Shown here in pieces: positions 6,441-15,677 of a stretch of 64,000 nucleotides of DNA. The notes beneath the pieces are model-generated. The model searched no databases and was not told the origin of the DNA. It saw only the letters and a program-made list of their open reading frames with translations. Numbering within the stretch: position 1 is the stretch's first letter; every line of letters starts with the position of its first letter. Source of the stretch: Saprospiraceae bacterium (GTDB lineage: Bacteria > Bacteroidota > Bacteroidia > Chitinophagales > Saprospiraceae); assembly GCA_029212405.1 (NCBI GenBank), contig JARGNR010000001.1:86151-150150 (forward strand), read 5' to 3'. The position numbers and the translations under genes were made by a program.

Positions 6441-9236
6441 ATGATGACTTATTTATTACAAGTAAGTACATGTTGGATTCTATTCTACGGTATTTACATT
6501 CTATTTCTTCAAAAGGAAACCTTCTTTAACATAAACCGATTCTATTTGCTAGGATCACTAATTCTTGGACTATTTATTCCTCACCTTGGAGGCTTTCTAC
6601 CTGAAAATCAAACATCTACGGAAGTCATATACGCAATGAATCAGGTCAGTGCTGTGGAAATAATCTCTCATCCAGAAACCGTCACATTTCCATTTACACT
6701 AATTGATGTGCTCTATGTGGTTTATCTACTTGGAGCCCTATTGGTTCTATCCCGATTTCTCTATGGTCTCTCAAAGATTTATTTCATATTTAAGGGCTCA
6801 AGCAAAACTACCTACGCGAATTATACACTGATAGAATCTGATAAAATTCACTTGCCTTTTTCATTTTTTCACTTTGTTTTTATCAGTAAAAAACTTCCAT
6901 TACGCAAGGATATAGAAAAAATTATACAGCATGAAGAATTGCATGCAAGTCAGTGGCATTCTATAGATATCATAATCTTAGAGCTACTGCAAATCTTTTT
7001 TTGGTTCAACCCAATACTCATTTTTTATAAAGCTGCATTAAGACAGTCACATGAATATCTTGCTGATTCTTATGTCACGAAAAATCACTCAAGAAATAGC
7101 TATGGCCAGCTATTGCTAAGGCAGTCTACATCCGGACTTGAGATTGCCTTAGCTAATCATTTTTTTCATTCACAAATTAAAAAACGTATTACAATGATGT
7201 ACAAAGAAAAATCTAGACGCTCGGCTATGGTCAAGTATTTAACAGCAATCCCAGTTTTGATTGGCTTACTTGTTTTATTTGCTTCAAACAGATCTACCGA
7301 AGAGAATTCAAACGAACTCATTACAGAAATTTCTACTGATTTAAATCTTAATAAAAACACCAATCCTTTTAATGGTAGAAAAATTATCCAGAGAAGTATA
7401 CCCAAAAATATTACAGGAACAGGGACTATAACCGTAAATGCTTCTGCGAATAACAAAGGGGACATTACGTATGCCCAAATAGATGTATCAGAAACTACAA
7501 TTGAAGATCGAGTAGACCAGAAAAAGGTCTTAAAAGCGGTCAAGTCCTACAAGATTGAAGCTGGAACATCTACTACCGAAGGTAAACTGATATTTAATTT
7601 TGGTGATTCAGATACAAAACTATCTCTTTCGACTGCTTCCCAAGATTTATTTGGTCTTAAAGATCAGCTTTCTCAATTGCAAAATGCCCAATCGGACCCA
7701 ATATTTAAAGTGGTAGAAGAAATGCCTAGATTCCCAGGTTGTGAAGAAAGTTCTGGGACTGCAAAGGAAAAGGAGAAATGTGCTAAAAGTAAAATGCTCA
7801 CTTTTATTTATGAAAACTTAAAGTACCCTAAAAAGGCAATAGAAGAAAACATTGAGGGCATGACAGTAGTACAATTTGTAGTAGAAAAAAATGGTGAAAT
7901 TTCGTTAGGTGAAGTTCTTCGTAAAATCGGAGGCGGATGTGATGAAGAAGCATTACGAGTAGTGAATTCCATGCCAAAATGGATACCTGGGAAACAAAAA
8001 GGCGAAACAGTAAGAGTAAAATATACATTACCCATCAAGTACAAACTTGAAGGACCAATCACACCAAATCCAATAACAAAACCGACTGCCAAAGTTATTG
8101 CACTTGGTGAACGATCAACAGAAGTAAAAAAGGAAGAATTTAACCTTACTCAAAAAGTATTAAATGATATTTATAGTCAAAATAAAGAAGTGTATTCGGA
8201 GGTGGACAATATGCCTCTTTTCTCTGGCTGTAATGCTAAAGGGTTGAGTTCTGATCAGCAAAAGCAATGTTCCGATCAAAAAATGCTTGAATATATTTAT
8301 ACACACATAAAATACCCAGCAGAAGCTCGAAAAAAAGGAATTGATGGTAAAGCAGTAGTGTCAATGATCATTGAGAAAGATGGTTCTGTTTCATCAACAA
8401 AAATCATAAGAGACCCAGGAGCAGGTACTGGAGCAGAAGCAAAGAGAGTGATAGACAATATGCCGAAATGGACACCTGGAGTACATTTAGGCAAAAATGT
8501 AAAGGTGCAACTAGTAATTCCAATACAATATAAACTGGAAGGAGAGAAAGAAATACCGGTCAAAGCAAAGGAAAATAATAAACTAGAGAATAGCAATGTG
8601 GTTGAAGTAGAAACTGTGGTCAAAGTAGATCAACTTCCACTTTTTCCAAACACATCAGATGAAAAAGAATCAATCAGTGAACTATTAAATTTTGTATTCA
8701 GTAAAGTCAAATACCCAAAGAAAGCTAAAATGAATAAAATAGAAGGGATGGCCGTTGTGAAATTTGTCGTTAATGCAGAAGGGGGAATTCAAAATGTAAG
8801 ACTTGTAAAATCGCCAGGTTGGGGAATTGATGAAGTTGTATTGGATCTTATGGAAAAAATGAAAGACATCGATACTCCTTGGACACCTGCGGTCAAAGAC
8901 AAACAAACCGTAAATTACGAATATACTTTTCCTGTAAAGTTTAAGCTACAAGATGAAGAATTGGCAAAGGTTCAATCTAGAAACTTAGAGATTCAAGAAA
9001 TTAGTATTCGTCCAAATCCTTCAAATGGAATTTTCAGTTTATCCTTCCAACTTAGTGAAGAACATCCAGTCGACATACTATTTTATTCAGTAAATGGCCA
9101 AACCATTAAAAAAATAACAAAAGTGGACCCAAATTTTGCCAGAACAATTGATCTATCCGAATTTAGAGGTCAAAATATTTTCATGAATATTATTCAAAAC
9201 GACAAAGTATTTAGTGATCAAATAAGTATCAAATAA
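6441..9236 (+). CDS. BlaR1-like M56 membrane peptidase with three TonB-C repeats and a Por-type C-terminus
   Basis: A 931-aa protein. Residues 1-280 are the M56 membrane domain: several hydrophobic helices, the zinc motif HEELH at 164-168 and a last helix at about 263-283. It is followed by a weak TonB-like domain (about 320-400, ending GKLIFNFG) and three clear TonB-C copies at about 420-537, 580-700 and 723-837, each with a YPxxA...G.VVV.F.V..G pattern and an xxWTPxxxxG-type end. The last 80 residues (about 851-931, starting SIRPNPSNGIFSLSF) look like a T9SS sorting domain. It probably senses an envelope signal and cleaves the BlaI-type repressor encoded just upstream. The combination with a T9SS-like tail is odd for an inner-membrane protein without a cleavable signal. 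Confidence 0.85.
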   Translation: MMTYLLQVSTCWILFYGIYILFLQKETFFNINRFYLLGSLILGLFIPHLGGFLPENQTSTEVIYAMNQVSAVEIISHPETVTFPFTLIDVLYVVYLLGALLVLSRFLYGLSKIYFIFKGSSKTTYANYTLIESDKIHLPFSFFHFVFISKKLPLRKDIEKIIQHEELHASQWHSIDIIILELLQIFFWFNPILIFYKAALRQSHEYLADSYVTKNHSRNSYGQLLLRQSTSGLEIALANHFFHSQIKKRITMMYKEKSRRSAMVKYLTAIPVLIGLLVLFASNRSTEENSNELITEISTDLNLNKNTNPFNGRKIIQRSIPKNITGTGTITVNASANNKGDITYAQIDVSETTIEDRVDQKKVLKAVKSYKIEAGTSTTEGKLIFNFGDSDTKLSLSTASQDLFGLKDQLSQLQNAQSDPIFKVVEEMPRFPGCEESSGTAKEKEKCAKSKMLTFIYENLKYPKKAIEENIEGMTVVQFVVEKNGEISLGEVLRKIGGGCDEEALRVVNSMPKWIPGKQKGETVRVKYTLPIKYKLEGPITPNPITKPTAKVIALGERSTEVKKEEFNLTQKVLNDIYSQNKEVYSEVDNMPLFSGCNAKGLSSDQQKQCSDQKMLEYIYTHIKYPAEARKKGIDGKAVVSMIIEKDGSVSSTKIIRDPGAGTGAEAKRVIDNMPKWTPGVHLGKNVKVQLVIPIQYKLEGEKEIPVKAKENNKLENSNVVEVETVVKVDQLPLFPNTSDEKESISELLNFVFSKVKYPKKAKMNKIEGMAVVKFVVNAEGGIQNVRLVKSPGWGIDEVVLDLMEKMKDIDTPWTPAVKDKQTVNYEYTFPVKFKLQDEELAKVQSRNLEIQEISIRPNPSNGIFSLSFQLSEEHPVDILFYSVNGQTIKKITKVDPNFARTIDLSEFRGQNIFMNIIQNDKVFSDQISIK

Positions 9237-9265
9237 GAACCAAATACGTAATTCCATTTAATTCA

Positions 9266-9299
9266 AAAGTCCAATAAATCACACAATTTATTGGACTTT
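9266..9299 (+). terminator. intrinsic terminator hairpin after the M56 gene
   Basis: A perfect 14-bp stem (arms 9266-9279 and 9286-9299) around a CACACA loop, 30 nt after the M56 stop. The right arm ends in CTTTCTCATT, so the T tract is short, but the position at the end of the TPR-BlaI-M56 operon fits. Confidence 0.7.
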
Positions 9300-9441
9300 C
9301 TCATTAAAATAAGTTAACTTTTATAAAAGGATATTACATTTATTTGGAATAGTAAAATTAAATTCTCTATTTTACACATTATACTATTACATAATATGTA
9401 TCAATCTTATTTATAATTTTTTAACTCTAATTTTCGCTCTT

Positions 9442-10101
9442 TTGAAAGACAGTTATATCCATCAAGGCCTACGATCAAAGTTGATAACAACTTTAAGAAG
9501 TAAAGGAATTAAAGATGAGAGAATATTAAGTGCCTTTATGCATATCCCTAGACATTTATTTTTAGATAGTGCATTTGCAAAATGGGCCTATACCGATGTT
9601 GCATTTCCGATTGACTCTGATCAAACGATATCGCAGCCTTATACGGTGGCTGTTCAAACAAGTTTATTGAAAATTAAGGGGGTAGAAAAGGTGTTAGAAA
9701 TAGGAACGGGAAGTGGATTTCAAGCATGTGTATTGTCCTACCTAGGAGCTAAAGTCTACACAATAGAAAGGCAAGAAAAATTATTTCACAAAACAGTTCG
9801 ACTACTCGACAAATTAGGCTTTGGTAGGATCAGGACTTTATTAGGAGATGGATACAAAGGAGCTCCCCGATTTGCTCCATTTGACCGAATTCTAATCACT
9901 TGTGGAGCCCCTTTTGTTCCACAGGATCTATTGGATCAATTAAAAATTGGTGGTATTATGGTCGTTCCTTTAGGAGAAGGAGACGTTCAGAGAATGATTC
10001 GAATTACCAAAGTATCTCCTACTAAATTTGAGCAAGAAGACTTTGGAGCTTTTAAATTCGTACCCTTTTTAGAAGGAGTGAACAGGTCAAAAAAAATATA
10101 G
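9442..10101 (+). CDS. pcm: protein-L-isoaspartate O-methyltransferase
   Basis: A 219-aa SAM-dependent repair enzyme that methylates isoaspartyl residues in aged proteins. Seen: RILSAFMHIPRHLFLD, the PIMT signature DQTISQPYTVA, SAM motif I VLEIGTGSGFQACVL, and ILITCGAP. The start is a TTG (LKDSYIHQGLRSKL); the first in-frame ATG falls after the conserved N-terminal helix, so TTG is the best choice. It is monocistronic, between the terminator at 9266 and a secreted-protein gene. Confidence 0.93.
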   Translation: MKDSYIHQGLRSKLITTLRSKGIKDERILSAFMHIPRHLFLDSAFAKWAYTDVAFPIDSDQTISQPYTVAVQTSLLKIKGVEKVLEIGTGSGFQACVLSYLGAKVYTIERQEKLFHKTVRLLDKLGFGRIRTLLGDGYKGAPRFAPFDRILITCGAPFVPQDLLDQLKIGGIMVVPLGEGDVQRMIRITKVSPTKFEQEDFGAFKFVPFLEGVNRSKKI

Positions 10102-10199
10102 CTTAAAAGGATATATAATTGTATGTATACAATTTCTCTATTTTATTCGTTTATCTTGAGTTGAATCATTGCAATTATCCGACAAGCTGATCACCAATT

Positions 10200-11042
10200 A
10201 TGAAGTATTTCGTTCTCTTCTCATTATTCTTTCTATACCTCCAACAGAAAAGTATAGCTCAAAATGTTGATGAAAATAAAGTCGTTACGGTAGAAACCTT
10301 CGATTATAATTACGCTAATGGTATACTTAAGGAAATCACTGAAGATTCAGTCATCATTGAAACTATAAACTTTGGCAGACTTGCTTTTACCAAAAAAAAT
10401 GTAAGAGCAGTTCACGATGGAGTAATTTCTAGATATTTTAATCATATTCCAAATTCTAGTGTACCCTACTTTGTACAAACTGGAATATCAAATGGTGAGG
10501 CGAATCACTATTACAAAAACTACTATATTTTTGGAAATGAATTTAATTTTGGACTGACGGAGAAGTTAAATCTTACAGCTGGATTTGAAACAGCCTCATT
10601 AGTCTTTGATTCTGGTAATTCATTTCCAATATTACAATTTGGAACAAAGTTGAACCTGTTATCAGAAAGAAACTTTCACGTTGCACTTTCATCAAAATAT
10701 TACTTCAATAGTGAAGGAGGTATATTTATGCTGAGTTCCCCAGTCACTTTTGGAAATAAGCGCACCAACTTCACTCTATCACCGAATTATTTAAACTACG
10801 ATGGTTCAACAGAATATACAATATTTTTAAATGCAAGTATTGGACTATTAAATAAATCAAGATTCGTTGTTGATTACATTCGGATTGATGATGAAACAAT
10901 AGTCACCCCAGTAATCGAAGTTTTATTTAGAAGTGGTTTTTCTTTATCTCTCGGAGCAATATTAGCAGAAGATGGATCTGTACCCAATATCTCTTTTAGC
11001 ATCCCTTTTGGTAGATGGAAAAAAGGATTTAGAAAATTTTAA
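10200..11042 (+). CDS. secreted protein, probably an outer-membrane beta-barrel
   Basis: A 280-aa protein with signal peptide (MKYFVLFSLFFLYLQQ, cleavage near SIAQ). Residues about 25-75 are a small soluble stretch (ILKEITEDSVIIETINFGRLAF). The rest is alternating aromatic and polar strands (for example NFGLTEKLNLTAGFETASL and NFHVALSSKYYF) separated by short turns, as expected for a transmembrane barrel, although it does not end in the usual terminal Phe strand. No family was recognised. It is flanked by long spacers, so it is probably transcribed alone. Confidence 0.6.
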   Translation: MKYFVLFSLFFLYLQQKSIAQNVDENKVVTVETFDYNYANGILKEITEDSVIIETINFGRLAFTKKNVRAVHDGVISRYFNHIPNSSVPYFVQTGISNGEANHYYKNYYIFGNEFNFGLTEKLNLTAGFETASLVFDSGNSFPILQFGTKLNLLSERNFHVALSSKYYFNSEGGIFMLSSPVTFGNKRTNFTLSPNYLNYDGSTEYTIFLNASIGLLNKSRFVVDYIRIDDETIVTPVIEVLFRSGFSLSLGAILAEDGSVPNISFSIPFGRWKKGFRKF

Positions 11043-11451
11043 ACACTAAAAAGTTATCGTAACTCACATCTTATCCTATCTCCTATCTTTTTGATTTCCA
11101 GAGCATTTTGACTATCTTTACTTTTGATATTGGGGCTTTTTTTATTTATGGATTAGATGATTATTTTTTGTTATACGTATATCGTTGATGCGTATTGACT
11201 TCTCTCATTTCGTCGTCTTATTCCAAATAATTTAATTTTTAGTTCAAAACATGTAGATCTAAATAAGTCCTCGATACAGTAATAAATAACCTGAATGGCA
11301 CACCTTCAAAAATATTTTAAAAAATATTTTTCGTTGAAAAAACCTATAACAAATAAACATTCAAGGGTTTATAAAATTTATTTACTATAAGAATACTAAG
11401 TAAGAGTGAAAATTTAAGAAATAGGCATAATTTTTTCTCGATTCTAAAGAT
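11043..11451. other. intergenic region without recognised gene
   Basis: A 409-bp AT-rich spacer between two rightward genes. It contains an 11-bp perfect AT-only inverted repeat (arms 11308-11318 and 11321-11331, 2-nt gap). This could be a weak terminator or chance in AT-rich DNA. No RNA gene or small coding frame with support was found. Confidence 0.4.
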
Positions 11452-12495
11452 ATGGAACAGGAATTTACAAAGATTTATTTTAAGACAATTATTCAAGGCA
11501 GATTAGAATTTGGTACTGCAAAAAGTTATGAAAAAGTAAGCAAGATGTTCATCTTGAGGGCTGAAACATATTTTAAGAACCAAATAATATTCACTGCAGA
11601 AGAATTATTTGATGAAGACAAGTTGACACTAGAAATACCTAGATATGTAGGTCAAATTTCTGAAAAAGTATATAAAAATACAATTAGTCTATTGGATTAC
11701 TGTTCTCAGTTTGCTGTTGCAGGTTCTATTCGAGCTTGGATGTCTGAAGGTGGTAAAATCATGCATTATAACTTGATGGAACCTACCAGTGATAAAGCAG
11801 CAGTACGATCCTTTTTAAAAGGAAGAAAACTTGTTAAAGAAAAAGGGAGAGAAGAAGAAGCAATTGCAGCACTGAGCAAAGCGATAGAAAAGTACGATCG
11901 ACATGCTCAAGCATACGAAAGAAGGGCTAAAGTCTGTTTTAGAATGAAAAATTATCATGATGCAAAACGTGATTATACGAAAGCAATAAATATTGACCCA
12001 ACTATCCCTACCGCTTATTTTGGAAGGGCTAGAGTACATGTGCTAAACAAAGATTGGGAGCTTGCAATAGATGATTTCAACAATACTTTAAAAAAATCGA
12101 TTGCACTTCAACCCATTTACTGGAAATCAAGAAAATTAAAAGCGGAGTGTCATATTAAATTAAAACAATGGGATCTTGCTGAATTTGACTTAAAACTGTA
12201 TTCAAACAGAAAATTTGGCCCTGATGATATCAATAATAATTATGTAAGATGGGCCTTGTATCAATATGGACTTATACTCAATAGAAAAGGAGAATATAAT
12301 GATGCACTAATACAGTTCAATAAAGCATTGGATATTCCTCCACATAGTAAATCAGATGTAAAAGATGCTGAAATTTTATTAGTAAGAGGGTTAGCAAAAA
12401 AAGAGGCAGGTAAAAATGGATATATTAAAGATATCAAAGATGCTGCTAAACTAGGAGATAAAAAAGCCAAAACACTGTTAGGTGAAATGGCATAA
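11452..12495 (+). CDS. cytoplasmic TPR-repeat protein
   Basis: A 347-aa protein with no signal peptide. Residues 1-120 are a non-repeat N-terminal domain of unknown family. From about 125 on there are TPR units: AIAALSKAIEKYDRHAQAYERRA, continued by a second repeat AKRDYTKAINIDPTIPTAYFGRA at the expected 34-residue step, and later ALIQFNKALDIPP. The C-terminal 35 residues (IKDIKDAAKLGDKKAK) look like a Sel1-type half repeat. Probably a protein-interaction factor; no partner is indicated, as the neighbours are 409 and 109 nt away. Confidence 0.8.
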   Translation: MEQEFTKIYFKTIIQGRLEFGTAKSYEKVSKMFILRAETYFKNQIIFTAEELFDEDKLTLEIPRYVGQISEKVYKNTISLLDYCSQFAVAGSIRAWMSEGGKIMHYNLMEPTSDKAAVRSFLKGRKLVKEKGREEEAIAALSKAIEKYDRHAQAYERRAKVCFRMKNYHDAKRDYTKAINIDPTIPTAYFGRARVHVLNKDWELAIDDFNNTLKKSIALQPIYWKSRKLKAECHIKLKQWDLAEFDLKLYSNRKFGPDDINNNYVRWALYQYGLILNRKGEYNDALIQFNKALDIPPHSKSDVKDAEILLVRGLAKKEAGKNGYIKDIKDAAKLGDKKAKTLLGEMA

Positions 12496-12604
12496 TACTT
12501 TATGTTTTCAAATCCAATGTCTTGCAAAGTGCAACTTTCTGAAGTGTTGCCATGTTCACTTTCGTATAAATAATAATTATTGAATCTGTACATTGTTTTA
12601 AGGT

Positions 12605-13189
12605 ATGCATGACATAGAACCCTATTATAAGTGGCGAGAATATTATATTGCGTCGGAAGATAGCGACTCTCCTTTTCATGGAAAGGCGTACGATGAATTT
12701 ACATTCACCAACAAAATTTATAATTATTTCATCCATCCTCAATGGGATGACTTTGGTTCTCAGACTTTATACATGAAAATCCTTTTCGTAGATTACGCAG
12801 AGGGTTTTGCAATGATTGAAATGATAGGAGAATGGAATGATTGCATCAACAACGATATTATGTTCCTCAAAAGAGAAATTGTTGACCATCTTTTGAGAAA
12901 AGGAATTGATAAATTCATTATCTTTTGTGACAATATCCTAAATTTTCATGGAGATGATGACAGTTATTATGAAGAATGGTACGAAGACATCAATGAAACT
13001 GGAGGCTGGATATCCTTTATTAATTTGCAAGACCATGTACTTCAAGAAATGGAAAACTTCAGATTACAATACTACATTAATCTTGGTCCAAACTTAAGTA
13101 ATATCCATTGGAGGTATAAAACACCAGCCATGGCAATTCGACACGTTATTGAAATAATGAATTCATCCGTAAAACAATTAAGGTATTGA
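12605..13189 (+). CDS. conserved protein of unknown function coupled to era
   Basis: A 194-aa acidic, aromatic-rich protein with no signal peptide or membrane helix. It contains WDDFGSQTLYMKILFVDY, an acidic cluster GDDDSYYEEWYEDINE at about 118-133, and a C-terminal helix. I believe related proteins occur widely in Bacteroidota, but no function is known to me. The stop overlaps the TTG start of era in a 4-nt TTGA overlap, so the two are translationally coupled and may both serve ribosome assembly or cell-cycle roles (inference). Confidence 0.75.
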   Translation: MHDIEPYYKWREYYIASEDSDSPFHGKAYDEFTFTNKIYNYFIHPQWDDFGSQTLYMKILFVDYAEGFAMIEMIGEWNDCINNDIMFLKREIVDHLLRKGIDKFIIFCDNILNFHGDDDSYYEEWYEDINETGGWISFINLQDHVLQEMENFRLQYYINLGPNLSNIHWRYKTPAMAIRHVIEIMNSSVKQLRY

Positions 13190-14076
13190 TACATAAATCA
13201 GGATTTGTAAACATAATTGGTAAGCCTAACGTAGGGAAATCTACACTTATGAACGCTCTTTTGGGCGAAAAGATGTCTATCATTACAAGTAAGCCGCAGA
13301 CAACTAGACACCGAATTCTGGGGATTTATAATGACGAAAACCATCAGATAATTTTTTCAGATAGTCCAGGTTTAATCGAAGATCCTTCTTATGGAATGCA
13401 TCAATCAATGAATAAATTTGCCTATTCAAGTTTTGAAGATGCTGACATTCTATTGTTTGTTTTAGACTTATTTGAAGACTACACTGGTGAAGAAAAGGTA
13501 TTTAATTTACTTAAGAAAAGTGAAGTCCCTAAATATCTGGTTATCAATAAAATTGATTTGGATAAAGATGATCGTCTAAAGCTCTTGAAAAAAAGATGGG
13601 ATAATAGAGTCCAATTTGATAAAATTTTTGAAATATCTGCCCTAGAAAAAATTGGATTAGAAGAGTTAAAAGAAGCAATTTTCGAAGAGCTTAAAGAAGG
13701 ACCTGCTTACTACCCAAAGGATCAGTTAAGTGATAAAAATACGAGGTTTTTTGTGAGCGAAATCGTTCGTGAGACAATCCTTCAATTATATAAACAAGAA
13801 GTACCCTACTCTTGTGAGGTGATCATTGATCAATACAAGGAATCAGAAAAAAATGGCAAACCTTTCGCGCACATTTATGGGACCATTTATGTATCTAGAA
13901 AAACTCAAAAATCAATCGTTATTGGGAAAGGAGGATCAGCAATAAAAAAGCTAAGTACGGAGGCAAGAAAAAAAATTGAAGCTTTTGTAGACCATCCAAT
14001 TTTCATTCAAATGAATGTTAAGGTTAGAGAAAACTGGAGGGACGATGAAAGACAATTAAAGCATTTTGGATACTAA
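13186..14076 (+). CDS. era: GTPase Era, 16S rRNA-binding ribosome assembly factor
   Basis: A 296-aa GTPase for 30S subunit maturation. The G-motifs are GKPNVGKST (12-20), DSPG, and NKID, followed by a C-terminal KH domain with the GKGG loop (VIGKGGSAIKKLS). Length and order are normal. Translation starts at a TTG that overlaps the preceding stop (TTGA); no ATG exists before the G1 motif, so this start is forced. A terminator-like hairpin follows. Confidence 0.96.
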   Translation: MIHKSGFVNIIGKPNVGKSTLMNALLGEKMSIITSKPQTTRHRILGIYNDENHQIIFSDSPGLIEDPSYGMHQSMNKFAYSSFEDADILLFVLDLFEDYTGEEKVFNLLKKSEVPKYLVINKIDLDKDDRLKLLKKRWDNRVQFDKIFEISALEKIGLEELKEAIFEELKEGPAYYPKDQLSDKNTRFFVSEIVRETILQLYKQEVPYSCEVIIDQYKESEKNGKPFAHIYGTIYVSRKTQKSIVIGKGGSAIKKLSTEARKKIEAFVDHPIFIQMNVKVRENWRDDERQLKHFGY

Positions 14077-14088
14077 ATACTTATAAAA

Positions 14089-14122
14089 AAGGTATGACAA
14101 GAACATCATCTTGTCACACCTT
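14089..14122. terminator. hairpin between convergent era and GIN-domain genes
   Basis: A 14-bp stem with one mismatch (arms 14089-14102 and 14109-14122, loop ACATCA). On the minus strand the stem is followed by TTTTTATAAG, giving a short U-tract; it may serve both genes. Confidence 0.55.
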
Positions 14123-14184
14123 AAGCAATATGGGGATTTGATTCCCCAGAACCAATCTATAAGTCGTCTATTCTTATATTTTAT

Positions 14185-15663
14185 TTATTGTTGTGTTGTT
14201 TTTGACTTTTCTACTAATTCAGCATCTCCATACAAGGTTACACTATGTCTTTCATGTGGAGGGCATATAAATGATTCGGAAGCGTAAAATGAACTGTTAT
14301 TATAAATATTACCCTTCACTTCTACGTTATTTGCTTTGTATTGTTCTGCTGTCACAACCGACCCATCTAATACATTTATAGTCAAATTACTTCCAGATCC
14401 TAAAAGCACCACATCATTTGCTCCTCCTATATTACAATTCAAATTCTCCACATCCACATAAATTTTGATATCTGTCATATACCTTTCACCGCTAAAGTTT
14501 AATTCCATACTTTCTTGTTTGAACCCTTCAATTTTCAAAGACCTAACTTCTTTAGCTTGTAAAAAATTTAATTTTGGTGTTACGATTTCAAGTTGAACTC
14601 GATTGCTTAACCAACCATTCACGATCAAACTGGTTGTGCCATCTGTTTCTACTTTCTCAATTTTTTCTATTTCTGTTTTAGGGCCCTTTAGTAGAATTTG
14701 TGGCTTATTACCATAGGTGATCATAGTTGCAATTCTCCCATCAATATTTAGATTTTCTAATGATTTGACATCGATAAAACGTTCCGCTCTATACTCTTTG
14801 TCCCACCCTACAGATGCTAATCCTTTATCCGTCATTGTCCACACATACTTTTCTAAATTCTTTGGTCTTATTCCATCTCTAAAATCAATACTTCTCCAAA
14901 CTATATCCGCAATAGATTCATCAAATTCAATATTTTTGCCTTCAGGAACATGCACAACAAACTCCACGCGTTGCCCTCTGAATTTACTACCCCTTTTGAT
15001 TTTAAAACTTTTAGGGATCTTAAGAGAGTTTTCATTAAAGTTATGATCTATCTCCATGGACTTTGTCAAATTTTGTGCATCAACAAATGTCTTCCCATGA
15101 GAATGCATCCTTGTCTCTAATATTATCTTATCCGTAGTACTTTTTACAATATCAAAACTCACATTTTGATTCACTAACCCCCCTCGCGTATAAATTAAAT
15201 CTGGTAGTTGGACCAAACCTAAAGGCTTGTTATACTTTGTAGCTAATTCTGAAATCTTCAATATTTCCCCACTATCAACATACTCGACTCTTTCATTCAA
15301 GTCCGCTTCACTATTAAAACTTATTGCTGTCCCGAATCCTGATAGAACAGCTATTAAAAAGGATGCCAACCACCCGAGCCGCAAGTTTGTTCGCCACTTT
15401 GCAGGAATTCTATATGATGAAAACCAACGAGTAATCAACAACATTAACCCTAAAATCGGAATTGCTACTGTGCTAAATACAGCCAGTCCACCAATGGTAG
15501 AAAAAATAAACGGCGATGGCCCTAGATAATTAAAAAATGGAAATAGGTTTATGTAAGAAATTATCCAAGCTGCCCAAAGGACTCCTAAAACCAAGAGCAT
15601 AATGCCTAAGAATAAGGAGAAAAATGGTTTTATTATGGCTTTGAGTAGTTTTACTATACTCAA
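14185..15663 (-). CDS. membrane protein with GIN (adhesin-head-like) beta-helix domain
   Basis: A 492-aa protein. The first 125 residues hold three hydrophobic helices (about 13-38, 50-77 and 94-113). The rest is periplasmic-type beta-rich sequence, with a C-terminal repeat region resembling the GIN domain (DUF2807) found beside PspC genes in Bacteroidota: MELNFSGERYMTDI, then GGANDVVLLGSGSN and NNVEVKGN. It lies 14 nt after the PspC-domain gene. The gene set PadR-PspC-GIN is recurrent in the phylum and is thought to act in envelope stress; the molecular role is unknown. Confidence 0.78.
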   Translation of the reverse strand: MSIVKLLKAIIKPFFSLFLGIMLLVLGVLWAAWIISYINLFPFFNYLGPSPFIFSTIGGLAVFSTVAIPILGLMLLITRWFSSYRIPAKWRTNLRLGWLASFLIAVLSGFGTAISFNSEADLNERVEYVDSGEILKISELATKYNKPLGLVQLPDLIYTRGGLVNQNVSFDIVKSTTDKIILETRMHSHGKTFVDAQNLTKSMEIDHNFNENSLKIPKSFKIKRGSKFRGQRVEFVVHVPEGKNIEFDESIADIVWRSIDFRDGIRPKNLEKYVWTMTDKGLASVGWDKEYRAERFIDVKSLENLNIDGRIATMITYGNKPQILLKGPKTEIEKIEKVETDGTTSLIVNGWLSNRVQLEIVTPKLNFLQAKEVRSLKIEGFKQESMELNFSGERYMTDIKIYVDVENLNCNIGGANDVVLLGSGSNLTINVLDGSVVTAEQYKANNVEVKGNIYNNSSFYASESFICPPHERHSVTLYGDAELVEKSKTTQQ

Positions 15664-15677
15664 TACTAATTTACCTA

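Noticed and set aside
11308-11331. Perfect 11-bp AT-only inverted repeat
   Set aside because: A palindrome of A and T in AT-rich spacer DNA is weak evidence; no gene is clearly ended or regulated by it.
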